Assembly (NCBI RefSeq): GCF_001429785.1
Contig: NZ_LMJF01000001.1
Span: forward strand, 382,367-446,366
Source: Lysobacter sp. Root916
GTDB taxonomy: Bacteria; Pseudomonadota; Gammaproteobacteria; Xanthomonadales; Xanthomonadaceae
Reading direction: 5' to 3'
DNA length: 64,000 nucleotides
Part shown: positions 7,804-17,794 of the stretch, in pieces
How the letters are laid out: the number at the start of each line of letters is the position of its first letter
How positions within the stretch are numbered: position 1 is the first letter of the stretch
Notes under the pieces: model-generated
Seen by the model: the letters and a program-made list of their open reading frames with translations, nothing else
Databases searched by the model: none
What the model was told of the DNA's origin: nothing
Made by a program: the position numbers and the translations under genes

Positions 7804-8421
7804 ATGCCTAAGCTGCAAGGAATCGCGGCCGTTGCCGCACTGGTCATGGGGTTCAGCGGCGTCGCGGGCGCCATCGATAGCCGCGGGGCGGTGCGCGCGG
7901 CCAATATCTCGGCGGAGGCCCAGGCGGGCGACGACATCCAGTTCGACTATGCGGCGCGCCACGTCCAGATCGCGGACTTCGATCGCAACGGCGTGGACGA
8001 GGTCGTTTATCTGCAGACGGCGACCTGCCTCGGCGCGAACTTCGACTGCGAGAACGACATTATCGTAATGACGCCGATGCGAAAGGACGATTCGTTCTGG
8101 CGTCCCAGTTCGCTCGATAACGACTATATGGCGGATCTGAAGCGACGTGGCCGCCAGAGCGGATACGCATGGAATGCATCCTTGCACGTGCCCGGCGAGG
8201 TGCGTGCCTTGGCGATCGTCGGCGACCGCATCCAGGTCACTTTCGACGTCCTCCGCGATTCGCCGATCTGCAAGCGCTCGATAGAGCGTGCGGCCAGCAA
8301 TCCCTGCCCGGAGCCGGGTCGCTACCGCTGGAGCCTGTCGTGGCGTCCCGGTGAGGTCTCGAAAACGCATGAGGTCGCCTTGGGCGGCGGCGGGAAGACC
8401 GCAACTCGAGGAACTCGCTAG
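7804..8421 (+). CDS. Secreted hypothetical protein
   Basis: The 205 residues begin with a signal peptide (LQGIAAVAALVMGFSGVAGA, cleavage near residue 23). A stretch with an FG-GAP or dockerin-like calcium loop follows (IADFDRNGVDEVVYLQ, about 57-72) and then a soluble domain with cysteine pairs. A good ribosome site (AAGGAAGG) lies 4 bases before the ATG. No enzyme motif was found. The protein is probably periplasmic or extracellular, of unknown function. Confidence 0.7.
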   Translation: MPKLQGIAAVAALVMGFSGVAGAIDSRGAVRAANISAEAQAGDDIQFDYAARHVQIADFDRNGVDEVVYLQTATCLGANFDCENDIIVMTPMRKDDSFWRPSSLDNDYMADLKRRGRQSGYAWNASLHVPGEVRALAIVGDRIQVTFDVLRDSPICKRSIERAASNPCPEPGRYRWSLSWRPGEVSKTHEVALGGGGKTATRGTR

Positions 8422-8538
8422 ACGCTGTCGGTTCTTCTCCCTGCCGGACGATCCGCGCGCGCAGGATGCGCGGTTTGTTCAAGCCGCGCGGGCGGCGCGG
8501 GCGTGAGCATGCGCGCTCCATGATCGCCTGGAGTGAAG

Positions 8539-9435
8539 ATGAAACGCTGGATCCTGCGCCTGTACGCCCCGGTGTTCCTGCTGGGCTTCGTCGGCACCGC
8601 CGCGTGGTGGGTGGGGCAGCGCCACGGCGATGCGCTGTGGTTGCTGCCGCTGCTGAGCCTGGCGGCGCTGCTGTCCTTCCTGGTCGAGCAGTTGTGGCCT
8701 TACGACGTCTGCTTCAACCGTAGCCATGGCGATCGCGGTCGCGATGTCCTGCATGCCTTGGTCAACGAGGGCGCGAACGTGCTGTCGATAGGTTTGGTGC
8801 CGCTGCTGGCGGGCTGGCTGCCCTGGCAGTGGTGGCCGCTGCAGTGGCCGTTCGCCGCGCAGTTGCTGCTGGCCATCGTGGGCGCCGATCTGGGCATCAC
8901 CCTGATGCACTACGCCAGTCATCGCATCGGCTGGCTGTGGCGCCTGCATGCCGTGCATCACGGCGTGACGCGCATGTACGGGCTCAATGGATTGATGAAG
9001 CATCCGCTGCATCAGGCCGTCGAAGCGGTAGGCGGGGTGTTGCCGCTGCTGTTGCTGGGCATGCCGTATCCGGTGGCGGCGGTGCTGGCCTTCGCCATCG
9101 CCGTGCAGCTGCTGCTGCAGCATTGCAATATCGCCATGCGGCCGGGCCCGCTCGGACGGATGATGGTCTGGGCGCCGCGGCATCGCCTCCATCACCTGCG
9201 TTACGGCCGCGCCGGCGACGTCAACTTCGGCTTGTTCTTCACGGTCTGGGACCGGCTGCTCGGCACCGCCTTCGATGCGCCCGGCTATCGCCTAGGTAGC
9301 CGCGACCTGGGGATAGGCAGTCAGCCGGACTATCCGCGCGACTACTTTGGCCAACTGCTGGCGCCGTTCCGCGACCTGTCCTCGGGCGATACGCCGCCGA
9401 TGCCGGCGGCGCTGACGACGGCCGCCAGGCGTTAG
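8539..9435 (+). CDS. Fatty acid hydroxylase / sterol desaturase family protein
   Basis: This 298-residue membrane protein carries the histidine clusters of the di-iron membrane hydroxylase superfamily: HYASH (His124, His128), HAVHH (137, 140, 141) and HRLHH (215, 218, 219). Several hydrophobic helices lie before and between them. Family members use O2 to hydroxylate or desaturate lipid chains; the substrate is unknown. GTG at 8533 is in frame, but ATG 8539 has GGAG five bases upstream and is preferred. The 3' end overlaps the convergent AraC-type gene by 4 bp. Confidence 0.85.
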   Translation: MKRWILRLYAPVFLLGFVGTAAWWVGQRHGDALWLLPLLSLAALLSFLVEQLWPYDVCFNRSHGDRGRDVLHALVNEGANVLSIGLVPLLAGWLPWQWWPLQWPFAAQLLLAIVGADLGITLMHYASHRIGWLWRLHAVHHGVTRMYGLNGLMKHPLHQAVEAVGGVLPLLLLGMPYPVAAVLAFAIAVQLLLQHCNIAMRPGPLGRMMVWAPRHRLHHLRYGRAGDVNFGLFFTVWDRLLGTAFDAPGYRLGSRDLGIGSQPDYPRDYFGQLLAPFRDLSSGDTPPMPAALTTAARR

Positions 9436-10115
9436 GTCTGTAAGCGCAACCCGCGCAGTTGCGCGGCGCCGATCCCGAACATGCGCCGCAAGCTGCGCGA
9501 CAGATGCGCCAGGTCGGCGAAACCGGCAGCGTGCGCGCTGTCGGTGAGGCTGTCGCCGGCGAGCAGGCGCAGCAGGGCCTGGTGAAGGCGTCGCCATAGC
9601 ACCCAGCCGCGCAGGGTCACGGCCAGGTCGGATTGGAAGCGCCGCTGCAGCTGGCTGGTCGACCAGTGCGCGGCCTGCGCGATGTCGGCGGCGGACACGC
9701 TGTGGGGCAGGCGCGCGCCGATCTCGGCGATGGCCGCCTGCAGGCGGCGGTCCAAGGGCCGGGCCCGGCACAGGCCAGACAACAACGGCTGCAGTGCCGA
9801 CAGCTGGGCCGGCAGGTTCGGCAGTTGCGCCAGCACCGCGTCGACATCGACGTGGCTGGGCTCGAGGAAGATCGTGCAGCCCTCGGCCGGGGCGGCGAGC
9901 ACCGCATGCGATTGGAACGAGGGTAGCCACAGGCGATGCGCTTGCCTGCGTTTGCCGTCGACCTCCACCAGCCAGGGCTCGGCATCGCTGAGCAGCAACT
10001 GGTGGGCGTAGTGCGCGTGGCGCAGGCTGCGGCCGGCGCGGCCCTGCAGCGCCGCCACGTGCTCGCCCAGCAGTAAGGTTCCGATCCAGGCGCTGGAGGA
10101 GGGCAATGCAGGCAT
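9432..10115 (-). CDS. AraC-family transcriptional regulator
   Basis: The 227 residues comprise an N-terminal cupin-like sensor half (HAHYAHQLLLSDAEPW) and a C-terminal double helix-turn-helix. Recognisable are ADIAQAAHWSTSQLQRRF (first helix-turn-helix) and AHAAGFADLAHLSRSLRRMF (second, with the AGFxDxAHLSRxFRR pattern). It lies tail-to-tail with the hydroxylase gene, overlapping its last 4 bases. Control of that gene is possible but not shown by position. Confidence 0.85.
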   Translation of the reverse strand: MPALPSSSAWIGTLLLGEHVAALQGRAGRSLRHAHYAHQLLLSDAEPWLVEVDGKRRQAHRLWLPSFQSHAVLAAPAEGCTIFLEPSHVDVDAVLAQLPNLPAQLSALQPLLSGLCRARPLDRRLQAAIAEIGARLPHSVSAADIAQAAHWSTSQLQRRFQSDLAVTLRGWVLWRRLHQALLRLLAGDSLTDSAHAAGFADLAHLSRSLRRMFGIGAAQLRGLRLQT

Positions 10116-10321
10116 GCGGATGTCGGCGAAAACTCGCTAGCGTTCGTGCAAGAGCGATTGTGGCCGAAATCGAAGCTCGGCAATCGCAGGTCCGACAGGC
10201 GGTCGGGCTGGAGTTCCCGCGCCCATCGGACTGCCGCCTATCTTCGCTTCCTGCACGGGCAGCGAGCCTGTGATCGATCGTGACCCGAAGCGCCTATGAC
10301 GGCCGTCGGCGTTCGCGACCG

Positions 10322-11326
10322 CTATCCGACCATCTTGACGACGACCTTGCCTTTCGCGCGCCCTTTCGCCAGATAGTCCATCGCGTCGTTGGTGGCTGAG
10401 AACGGGAACACTTTATCCATGATCTGTCGGACGGCGCCGGATTCGATGAGCGCAGTGATCTTGCTCAGTTGCTCGCCATTGGCCTGCATGAAGACGAACG
10501 AGTAGCCGACGCCCTGCCGCTTGGCCTTGCGCCGAATGTCGAAACTCAACAGGCGCATGACTTGCTGGAGGGGCCAGCTCAAACCGCTGTGCTTGGCGAA
10601 TTCCACATCCGGCGGGCCGGAGATCGAAATGAGTTTCCCTCCGGGCTTCAGCACCCTGAGGGACTGTTCCAGTGTGTCCTTGCCCAGGCTGTTCAGGACC
10701 ACGTCGTAGCCACGCAGGACCTTTGTGTAGTCTTCATTCTTGTAGTCGACGACGACGTCCGCACCGAGGCTTCTGACCAGACCGACATTCTCCGTGCTGG
10801 TGGTCGTCGCCACCGTCGCGCCGAGGTGTTTCGCCAGTTGGATGGCGAAGGTGCCCACCCCGCCGGAGCCGGCATGGATCAGGACCTTCTGCCCCGTCTT
10901 CAGCTTGGCGCGTTCGACCAGCACCTGCCACGCGGTCAGGCCGACCAGCGGGATGGAGGCGGCTTCCGCCATGCTGAGATTCCTGGGCTTCAGCGCAACA
11001 TCGGCTTCGTCCATCGCGATGAGCTCGGCGAACGTCCCGATGCGGCCCTGGTCCGGCCGCGCATACACTTCATCGCCGGGTTTGAAGCGGCGGACCTTTG
11101 CGCCGACGCGAACCACGACCCCGGCCACGTCGTTGCCCAGGATCAGCGGCAGTCGATAGGGCAGGATGAGCTTGAACTCGCCATCCCGGATCTTGGCGTC
11201 CAGTGGGTTCACACCCGCCGCATGGACGGCGACCAGGACATCCTGCTCGCGCACTTCCGGTTCCGGCACTTCTTCCAGGCGCAATGGGCCGTTGCTCTGG
11301 TAACGGTCGACGATGAAGGCCTTCAT
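10322..11326 (-). CDS. NADP-dependent oxidoreductase of the MDR (quinone oxidoreductase-like) superfamily
   Basis: The 334 residues show an alcohol-dehydrogenase-like GroES fold at the N terminus (VHAAGVNPLDAKIRDG, ILGNDVAGVVVRVG). The Rossmann domain carries the nucleotide loop HAGSGGVGTFAIQLAKHLGA. The structural and catalytic zinc cysteines of classical alcohol dehydrogenases are absent, as in zinc-free quinone or enone reductases. It lies 108 bp downstream of the SDR gene on the same strand. The upstream TetR-type repressor and operators suggest that both are induced together by a small hydrophobic or electrophilic compound (inference). Confidence 0.88.
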   Translation of the reverse strand: MKAFIVDRYQSNGPLRLEEVPEPEVREQDVLVAVHAAGVNPLDAKIRDGEFKLILPYRLPLILGNDVAGVVVRVGAKVRRFKPGDEVYARPDQGRIGTFAELIAMDEADVALKPRNLSMAEAASIPLVGLTAWQVLVERAKLKTGQKVLIHAGSGGVGTFAIQLAKHLGATVATTTSTENVGLVRSLGADVVVDYKNEDYTKVLRGYDVVLNSLGKDTLEQSLRVLKPGGKLISISGPPDVEFAKHSGLSWPLQQVMRLLSFDIRRKAKRQGVGYSFVFMQANGEQLSKITALIESGAVRQIMDKVFPFSATNDAMDYLAKGRAKGKVVVKMVG

Positions 11327-11434
11327 GACTGCTGCTCTCGGTGTATGGCCCGGGCCGACTTGAAGCGGACGGTGTCGACAGGGGCGGTGGTTCGCATGGC
11401 GGTGCGTCGAGGGTTGTGGACCGCCCGGTGGCGG

Positions 11435-12259
11435 CTAGGCCTTGGGACTGTCGAGCCGCAGATCCTTTCGAATGCCGGCGTCCACCCACCGGGTCGGCGC
11501 GAACCTGCGCAACAGCCTCAGACGATTCGCCAGCCCGCCGGCCGTGTAGCGGAGTTTGGGTTGCGCGGCCGTGGCCGCTTTCAGTACGACCTCGGCCACG
11601 ATGCTGGGTTCGTCGGCGCGGGCCATGACCTGCTCGAGTACCTTGTCCAGGAGCGCGCGAACTTCCCGATACTCATCGAGTTTCGAATCCGGAGCCAGAA
11701 AGTTCGAGTCGAACCGGGTCCTGGTGTAGGCGGGCTCGATCACCGAGACCCGGATGCCTCGTGTGCGCAACTCATGATCGAGCGACTCCGAATAGCCTTC
11801 GATCGCATGCTTGGTCGCGGCATAGAGGGCCCCATAAGGCATCGGAAGGAAACCCAGCACCGAGCCGATGTTGATGATGCGGCCAATGCCTTGGCGGCGC
11901 ATGTGAGGCACGACGGCACGGGTCATGCGGATGAGCCCGAAGAAGTTGGTTTCGAAGATCGCCTTGGCCTGCTCGATCGAGCTCTCCTCCGCTCCGGCCG
12001 GCGCGACGCCGAAGCCGGCGTTGTTGACGAGCAGGTCGATACGGCCCTCCTGTCGTATCAGCGCGCTCACGGCGGCTTCGACCGATTCGTCGCTGGTCAC
12101 GTCCAGCGACAGCATCGCGAACGAGCGTTGTATCGACTGAGCGCCGTGTCGGCTGGTGCCGTAGACCTTGTAGCCCGCCATCGCGAGCCGCTGCGCCGTG
12201 GCTTCGCCGATGCCGGATGAAGCGCCGGTTACGAGCGCGATGGATTCCTTGATCTTCAT
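11435..12259 (-). CDS. Short-chain dehydrogenase/reductase
   Basis: The 274 residues are a classical SDR. The cofactor loop is VTGASSGIGEATAQRLA, followed by LVNNAGFG and the catalytic segment with Tyr and Lys in GALYAATKHAIEGYSE. It carries out NAD(P)-linked reduction or oxidation of an unknown carbonyl or alcohol. It is the first gene after the operator at 12294-12315, whose edge lies 35 bp from the start codon, so it is probably repressed by the TetR protein encoded just upstream. Confidence 0.88.
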   Translation of the reverse strand: MKIKESIALVTGASSGIGEATAQRLAMAGYKVYGTSRHGAQSIQRSFAMLSLDVTSDESVEAAVSALIRQEGRIDLLVNNAGFGVAPAGAEESSIEQAKAIFETNFFGLIRMTRAVVPHMRRQGIGRIINIGSVLGFLPMPYGALYAATKHAIEGYSESLDHELRTRGIRVSVIEPAYTRTRFDSNFLAPDSKLDEYREVRALLDKVLEQVMARADEPSIVAEVVLKAATAAQPKLRYTAGGLANRLRLLRRFAPTRWVDAGIRKDLRLDSPKA

Positions 12260-12293
12260 GAGCTGCCTTCAGTCGGTGGGGCGGGCGTGCATT

Positions 12294-12315
12294 GAATATG
12301 ATGTTCGTCATATTC
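12294..12315. promoter_or_regulatory. Operator-like palindrome upstream of the SDR gene
   Basis: Perfect 8-bp arms GAATATGA and TCATATTC are separated by TGTTCG. The ATATGA-N6-TCATAT core matches the palindrome over the tetR start (12931-12948) in sequence and spacing. It is AT-rich in a GC-rich setting and lies between the TetR and SDR genes, so it is the likely TetR-family binding site controlling the SDR and downstream oxidoreductase. Confidence 0.75.
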
Positions 12316-12350
12316 GAGGTCGAGCGCATCGGCATGAGCACGTATTGCGC

Positions 12351-12932
12351 TCAGTCCTGGGAGGGCGTGAGCTGCTTCAAGGCAGCCTCGCGCAGGCCTT
12401 CGGATAGCTTGGGGTCGTCGACGGCGCGCGCCAGCACCAAGGTGCCGACCATCGCCGCGATGGTGAAGAGGGCGTGCTCGTGCGCGCTGGGTTGTCCCCA
12501 GTCGCGCGACTGGCGGGCGACGAGATCGATCATCTCCTTGATCCGCCGCGTGGCGGCACGTCTGACCTCGGGCGCCTGGCGCGGCATCTCCGATCCGAGC
12601 GCTGCGGTCGCACATCCCGTCTCGATGCTTGCCAGGTGTTGCTCGGAGAGATAAGCCCGCATCATGGCCGGAAGCGCCTGTTGCGGCGGCAAGCTGGCGG
12701 CGATCTGCTCCATCATCGCCACGCTTTCGCCGCCGGCGCGGTCCGCCGCCTCGGCGAGCATTGCCTCGCGCGACGCGAAATGCGCATAGAAGCCGCCGTG
12801 CGTCAGACCGGCGTCTTTCATGATGTCCGCGACGCCGGTGCCGTTGTAGCCGCTGCGCCGTATGGCGCGTGCGGCGGCGTCGACTATCCGATCGTGGGTG
12901 GCTTCTTTGGAGCGGGTGGCGGCTCGTTTCAT
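12351..12932 (-). CDS. TetR-family transcriptional repressor
   Basis: The 193 residues start MKRAATRSKEATHDRIVDAA and continue with a TetR helix-turn-helix (GVADIMKDAGLTHGGFYAHF, about residues 32-51). The C-terminal ligand-binding half resembles that of regulators of the YcdC/AcrR-like group. ATG at 12932 is chosen because it begins at the conserved TetR N terminus and sits in an operator-like palindrome; a longer open frame upstream is not conserved-looking. It is transcribed in the same direction as the SDR and oxidoreductase genes and probably represses both itself and them. Confidence 0.88.
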   Translation of the reverse strand: MKRAATRSKEATHDRIVDAAARAIRRSGYNGTGVADIMKDAGLTHGGFYAHFASREAMLAEAADRAGGESVAMMEQIAASLPPQQALPAMMRAYLSEQHLASIETGCATAALGSEMPRQAPEVRRAATRRIKEMIDLVARQSRDWGQPSAHEHALFTIAAMVGTLVLARAVDDPKLSEGLREAALKQLTPSQD

Positions 12933-12948
12933 ATGATGGTCATCATAT
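12931..12948. promoter_or_regulatory. Operator-like palindrome overlapping the tetR start codon
   Basis: ATATGATG and CATCATAT are perfect 8-bp arms around GT, giving the same ATATGA-N6-TCATAT core as at 12294-12315. The site covers the translation start of the TetR gene, as expected for autorepression. Two copies of one AT-rich palindrome flanking a single regulator gene are unlikely by chance here. Confidence 0.75.
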
Positions 12949-13294
12949 TTAGTTTGAGCGCACGATGCAAACGGCTTTCCGGAGCCGGTCGCCGCCGTTG
13001 CGGGGCAGGGTTTCGACGGCACGCCGACGAGCGTGCTTATGCGCCGATTTTCCGCAGAGAGCGAACGGTGTCGCCGTTGCCTTTTGCGTAACCGATTGAT
13101 TTGTAATTGAACTATGCCGTTCCCCTAGCCTTGCCGGGCTAGCCGACCGATGCGGAAAGCAAGCGCGCGCGGCCAGGGGCTGTCGCGTTGGGCAGCCATG
13201 GACGACCCACTTGGATTCGTCCAAGGTAATCGCCCGAACGCGTACGGCGCCGCGACCGCAGGCCTTCGCGATAAGGATCTGGGCAACGACAGCG

Positions 13295-14182
13295 ATGGCG
13301 GACCGCAACATCGAACTCGAACTTTTCGCACGATCCCATCCAACCACCGCATTGCAGGGGCTGCTCGAGCAACTGGAGGGCGATCGGGCGCTACTCGAAC
13401 CCGAGGCGCTGCCGGCGCGCTCGCGTGCACTGGACGGGCTCGAACGCGCCCTGGGCCTCGATGTCGGCGACGATGCCGAACGCGCGCGCGCCGACGCATT
13501 GCGGGGCCGGCTGGAGGCATTGGACCGTGCGCTCTGCGACGGGCTGCGCGAGGACCTGCGTCGCGGCGGCGGAGGCGCCGGATTGCTGGACTGGGCCGCC
13601 CGCTGCTTCATCGCCGAAACGGAGACCGGCGAACACTACGATCCCCTCGACGAACTCGTCAGCGGCGTGCTGCGCCTGCCTGCGCCCGGCGACGAGATCG
13701 GCGCGCTGGCGGAGGAGATGGTGTTCTATCAGCCCACGCCGGCGCGGCATGTCTTCGATCTGCTGCGGCGTCTGTCGCTGTGCGCCGACGATGTGGTGCT
13801 CGACCTCGGCGCCGGCCTCGGCCATGTACCGCTGCTGGTCGCGGCCTGCACCGAGGCGCGCGCGCACGGCGTGGAGATCGAGCCGGCCTATGTGGCCAGT
13901 GCGCAAGCCTGCGCCGCCGAGCTGGGGCTGAGGCGCGCCACGTTCGCCTGCGCGGATGCGCGCGCGGTCGATCTGGGCCAGGCGACAGTCTTCTATCTGT
14001 ACACGCCGTTCACCGGCGCGATCCTGCGCCAGGTGCTGGACGCGATCGCGCAACAGGCGCGATCGCGCGCGATCCGCGTCTGCACGCTGGGGCCCTGCAC
14101 CGCGGTAGTCGCCGCCGAGCCTTGGCTTGCGGGCGACGCGCGGCCGCCGAGCGACCGGATCGCGGTGTTCCGCAGCCGCTGA
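13295..14182 (+). CDS. SAM-dependent methyltransferase-like protein
   Basis: The 295 residues have an alpha-helical N-terminal half of unknown type. A Rossmann methyltransferase core follows with motif I VVLDLGAGLGHVPLLVAA and the acidic motif II GVEIEPAYVASA, then a later TVFYLYTPFTGAIL strand. The ATG at 13295 is chosen as the first in a stretch with coding character; in-frame codons start further upstream at 13211. The substrate is unknown. Some related proteins are annotated as histone-methyltransferase Dot1-like because of the GAGxGxVPLL pattern, which is only a resemblance. Confidence 0.75.
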   Translation: MADRNIELELFARSHPTTALQGLLEQLEGDRALLEPEALPARSRALDGLERALGLDVGDDAERARADALRGRLEALDRALCDGLREDLRRGGGGAGLLDWAARCFIAETETGEHYDPLDELVSGVLRLPAPGDEIGALAEEMVFYQPTPARHVFDLLRRLSLCADDVVLDLGAGLGHVPLLVAACTEARAHGVEIEPAYVASAQACAAELGLRRATFACADARAVDLGQATVFYLYTPFTGAILRQVLDAIAQQARSRAIRVCTLGPCTAVVAAEPWLAGDARPPSDRIAVFRSR

Positions 14183-14376
14183 CCGCAGCGGTCGCCGCTG
14201 TCGTGAGCGAGTCGCGCCTGAGGCGATATCTGGAAATGAAGCAGACGGAGGCGGCAGAGGCCCGCTAGTCCGGAGCGCTGGGCCGGCAACCGGTTCGTCG
14301 CATCGCGGGCAGCGGTTAAGCCCGCGCTAGGGTGGTGTGGGTAGCCTGACAGCATCCACGGAAGAGGAGGGCGGTC

Positions 14377-14691
14377 ATGCGCAAGCTTGGGTGGGGACTG
14401 GCGGTGGGCCTGGCTTTGTCGACGCCGGTTTGGGCCGCCGATACGGTCGCGTTCGGCAACCGGGTGCTCGTAACCGGCGATGCGGTGGGGCAGGTCTATC
14501 AGGTCGCCGGCGCGCCCAGCCGGATCAAGAAGATCGAGAACAAACGCGGCGCCGAGGTCGGCGAGCGTTTCGAGTATTACCGCGACGGCAAGACCACGCT
14601 GATCACGATCAAGGACGGCAAGGTCGCGGCGATCGACGAGGTCTACGGCTCCGCGCCCGTCGCCGCGCCCCCGATTCAGGCGCAGGACTGA
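14377..14691 (+). CDS. Small periplasmic protein, DUF2845-like
   Basis: The 104 residues have a clear signal peptide (LGWGLAVGLALSTPVWAA, cleavage near residue 21). The short beta-rich domain contains GNRVLVTGDAVGQVYQVAG and FEYYRDGKTTLITIKDGKV. This resembles the small SmpA/BamE- or DUF2845-like periplasmic folds in which a GDxxxxVxxxxGxP motif precedes beta strands. The match is by eye. A good GGAGGG ribosome site precedes the ATG. Confidence 0.7.
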   Translation: MRKLGWGLAVGLALSTPVWAADTVAFGNRVLVTGDAVGQVYQVAGAPSRIKKIENKRGAEVGERFEYYRDGKTTLITIKDGKVAAIDEVYGSAPVAAPPIQAQD

Positions 14692-14780
14692 GCGTCGGGC
14701 ACGCTTCGCGCGCGACCGCTTTGCGCAAGGCGCCGCCGCGCGCCTAGAATGCCCGGCCCGCGTTGCGGGTCGGCGCGAAC

Positions 14781-14866
14781 GCGAAAGTGGCGGAATTGGT
14801 AGACGCACTGGATTTAGGTTCCAGCGGGTAACCCCCGTGCGGGTTCGAGTCCCGCCTTTCGCACCA
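14781..14866 (+). tRNA. tRNA-Leu (anticodon UAG)
   Basis: The sequence folds as a class II tRNA of 86 nt with encoded CCA. The acceptor GCGAAAG pairs with CTTTCGC, the anticodon stem CTGGA/TCCAG holds loop TTTAGGT (anticodon TAG), and the long variable arm and T-loop GGTTCGAGTCC are present. Confidence 0.97.
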
Positions 14867-14901
14867 GCCCCGGCGCCGGCCTTGAGGAGCGCCCACCGCG
14901 C

Positions 14902-15531
14902 ATGCAGGACCTGTTCGCCCCGGCCGACGGTTTCCAGACCCTGACGATGGACGGCGCCGATGTGGCGCTGCTGGCGCGCCTGGACCTGGGGCGGCCCGAC
15001 GCCGAGGTGCTGGCCGAGCTGATCGCGGAGGTGCCCTGGCGCGCCGAGCGCATCGTGGTGTTCGGGCGCGAGGTCGCGCAGCCGCGCCTGAGCGCCTGGT
15101 ACGGCGATACCGACGCCGCCTACACCTATTCCGGCCTGCACCTGCGGCCGCGCCCTTGGACGCCCTTGCTGGCCGACCTGAAACAGCGGGCGGAGCGCGC
15201 CAGCGGGGCCGATTTCAACAGCGTCCTGCTCAACTACTACCGCGATCATCGCGACGGCATGGGCTTTCACGCCGACGACGAGCCCGAGCTGGGCCCGGCG
15301 CCCACCATCGCCTCGCTAAGCCTGGGCGAGCGCCGGGTGTTCGTGATGAAGCGCCGCCTCGCGCGCGGGGCGCCGCCCAGCGCGGTCGCGCCGGTGCGCA
15401 TCCCCCTGGACTCCGGCAGCCTGCTGCTGATGCGCGGCCAGACCCAGCGCCACTGGCTGCACGGCATCGCCAAGCTCGCCCGGCCCTGCGGACCGCGGGT
15501 GAACCTGACCTTCCGTCGCATCCTGCGCTGA
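14902..15531 (+). CDS. AlkB-like 2-oxoglutarate/Fe(II)-dependent dioxygenase
   Basis: The 209 residues match the AlkB family. The substrate strand is RLSAWYGD and the iron ligands are His123 and Asp125 in GFHADDE and His187 in HWLHGI. The 2-oxoglutarate arginines are in RVNLTFR (Arg199 and Arg205). Members repair alkylated bases in DNA or RNA by oxidative dealkylation. The layout, with NYYRDHRDGMGFHADDE, is closer to the ALKBH2/3-like bacterial group than to E. coli AlkB. It starts 36 bp after tRNA-Leu. Confidence 0.88.
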   Translation: MQDLFAPADGFQTLTMDGADVALLARLDLGRPDAEVLAELIAEVPWRAERIVVFGREVAQPRLSAWYGDTDAAYTYSGLHLRPRPWTPLLADLKQRAERASGADFNSVLLNYYRDHRDGMGFHADDEPELGPAPTIASLSLGERRVFVMKRRLARGAPPSAVAPVRIPLDSGSLLLMRGQTQRHWLHGIAKLARPCGPRVNLTFRRILR

Positions 15532-15702
15532 GCCGGCACCCGTACGATCCGTGCCGCCAGGCGACCTTCGGACGCCCGGCTGGCAGCGCGGCCCGTAATC
15601 GGCGAAACTAGTAAGTTCCGCTGGAGGGCCTAGACCCGGCCAGCGGTCGGACAGGTCTTCAACATCGTGCCGCGACGGGCCGTCGCGGTAGCAGGAGTGG
15701 AT

Positions 15703-17001
15703 ATGCAAGTTTCGGTCGAATCGCTGGGTAATCTGGAACGCCGTCTGACCTTCAGTCTCCCGGCGGATCGCCTCGAGAGCCAGGTCGGCGGTCGCCTGCG
15801 CGAAATCGCGCGCGGCGCCAAGATCAAGGGTTTCCGTCCCGGCAAGGTGCCGGCCAAGGTGATCGAGCAGCGTTTCGGCGAGCAGGTCCGCGCCGAAGTG
15901 CTCGACGGCCTGCTGCGCGAAGGCTTCAGCAATGCCGTGCGCCAGGAGTCGCTGCAGATCGCCGGTAACCCGATGATCGAGCCGGCGGCCGCCGAGGGCG
16001 GCGAGCTGGCCTACGTGGCCACCTTCGAAGTGGTCCCGGATTTCGGCGACATCGACGTCGCCAAGCTCAATGTCGTGCGCCACACCTCCGACGTCGCCGA
16101 TGCCGACATCGACGCGATGATAGAGAACCTGCGCCTGCAGCGCCGCACCTGGAACCCGATCGAGCGCGCCGCCGCCGCCGGCGACGCGGTCGAGATCGAA
16201 ACCTGGTCGCAGGTCGGCGACGAGCGCATCCCCGCCGAGGGCGTGGAGCGCGGCGCGACCGTGATCGGTTCGGGCGCGATGTTCCCGGCGATCGAAGAAG
16301 CCCTGGTCGGCCTCAAGGCCGGCGAAGAGAAGGTCGCCCCGATCGAGTTCCCGGCCGAATGGCGCGTGCCGCAGTTCGCCGGCCGCACGGTCGAGGTCCA
16401 CCTCAAGGCCACCACGGTGTCCGAGCCGGTGCTGCCCGAGGTCGACGCGGCCTTCATCAAGAGCTTCGGCATCAAGAGCGGCGACACCGAGCAGTTCCGC
16501 TCCGACATCCGCAGCAACCTGGAGCGCGAGCTCAAGGGCGCGCTGATGACGCGTCTGCGCCGCGAAGTGGGCGAGCAGCTGATCGCCGCCTACCAGCACG
16601 TGGAAATGCCGCCGAAGCTGGTCGAGGGCGAGGCCCGCGACATGGCCCGACAGACCGTCGAGCAGGCGCGCCGCCAGGGCCGCAACATCGAGGCCCCGGC
16701 CGACGCCTACCTGACCTTCATGGACAGCGCCCAGAAGCGCGTGCTGGTCGGCCTGCTGGTCGGCGAGATCGCGCGCCGCAACCAGCTGATGCTGGACCCG
16801 CGCCGCGTCAACGAGACCCTGAAGCTGATCGCCTCGACCTACGAGGAACCGCAGCAGGTGATCGAGTTGTACCGCAACGACCCGCAGCTGATGAACAGCC
16901 TGCAGGGCCGGGTGATGGAAGAGCAGGTGATCGACTGGATCGCCGAGCGCGCCCAGCACACCGAGCAGCCGCTCTCGTTCAGCGAAGCGATCCGCCAGTA
17001 A
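15703..17001 (+). CDS. tig: Trigger factor, ribosome-associated chaperone and peptidyl-prolyl isomerase
   Basis: The 432-residue length fits the family. The N-terminal ribosome-binding domain carries the signature GFRPGKVP (about residues 43-50). A FKBP-like isomerase domain (about 150-245) and a helical C-terminal domain follow. Trigger factor meets nascent chains at the ribosome exit. The ATG at 15703 has GCAGGAG seven bases upstream. It heads the tig-clpP-clpX-lon chaperone/protease cluster, conserved across gammaproteobacteria. Confidence 0.97.
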   Translation: MQVSVESLGNLERRLTFSLPADRLESQVGGRLREIARGAKIKGFRPGKVPAKVIEQRFGEQVRAEVLDGLLREGFSNAVRQESLQIAGNPMIEPAAAEGGELAYVATFEVVPDFGDIDVAKLNVVRHTSDVADADIDAMIENLRLQRRTWNPIERAAAAGDAVEIETWSQVGDERIPAEGVERGATVIGSGAMFPAIEEALVGLKAGEEKVAPIEFPAEWRVPQFAGRTVEVHLKATTVSEPVLPEVDAAFIKSFGIKSGDTEQFRSDIRSNLERELKGALMTRLRREVGEQLIAAYQHVEMPPKLVEGEARDMARQTVEQARRQGRNIEAPADAYLTFMDSAQKRVLVGLLVGEIARRNQLMLDPRRVNETLKLIASTYEEPQQVIELYRNDPQLMNSLQGRVMEEQVIDWIAERAQHTEQPLSFSEAIRQ

Positions 17002-17063
17002 GTCTAGGCGGCGATCCCGCAGGAAGCGAACGCGCCAGGCCGGCGTCCCGAACCCGGGACGCC

Positions 17064-17092
17064 CTTGCGTAGAGGCCCGGCAGGCCCCAAGT
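17064..17092 (+). promoter_or_regulatory. Candidate heat-shock (sigma-32) promoter of clpP
   Basis: CTTGCGT is separated by 14 bp from CCCCAAGT, resembling the sigma-32 pattern CTTGAAA-N14-CCCCATNT. The -10 part departs from consensus. It lies about 75 bp before the clpP start codon. The same spacing and a better -10 occur upstream of lon, which adds some weight. Confidence 0.35.
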
Positions 17093-17167
17093 TGGGCCTA
17101 CCCGGGAACCTTCGGTGCCGCCGAAGGCTCTGCAAAGCATTCAACGTCAGCCATAGGTGCCGTCGAG

Positions 17168-17794
<627 letters not shown>

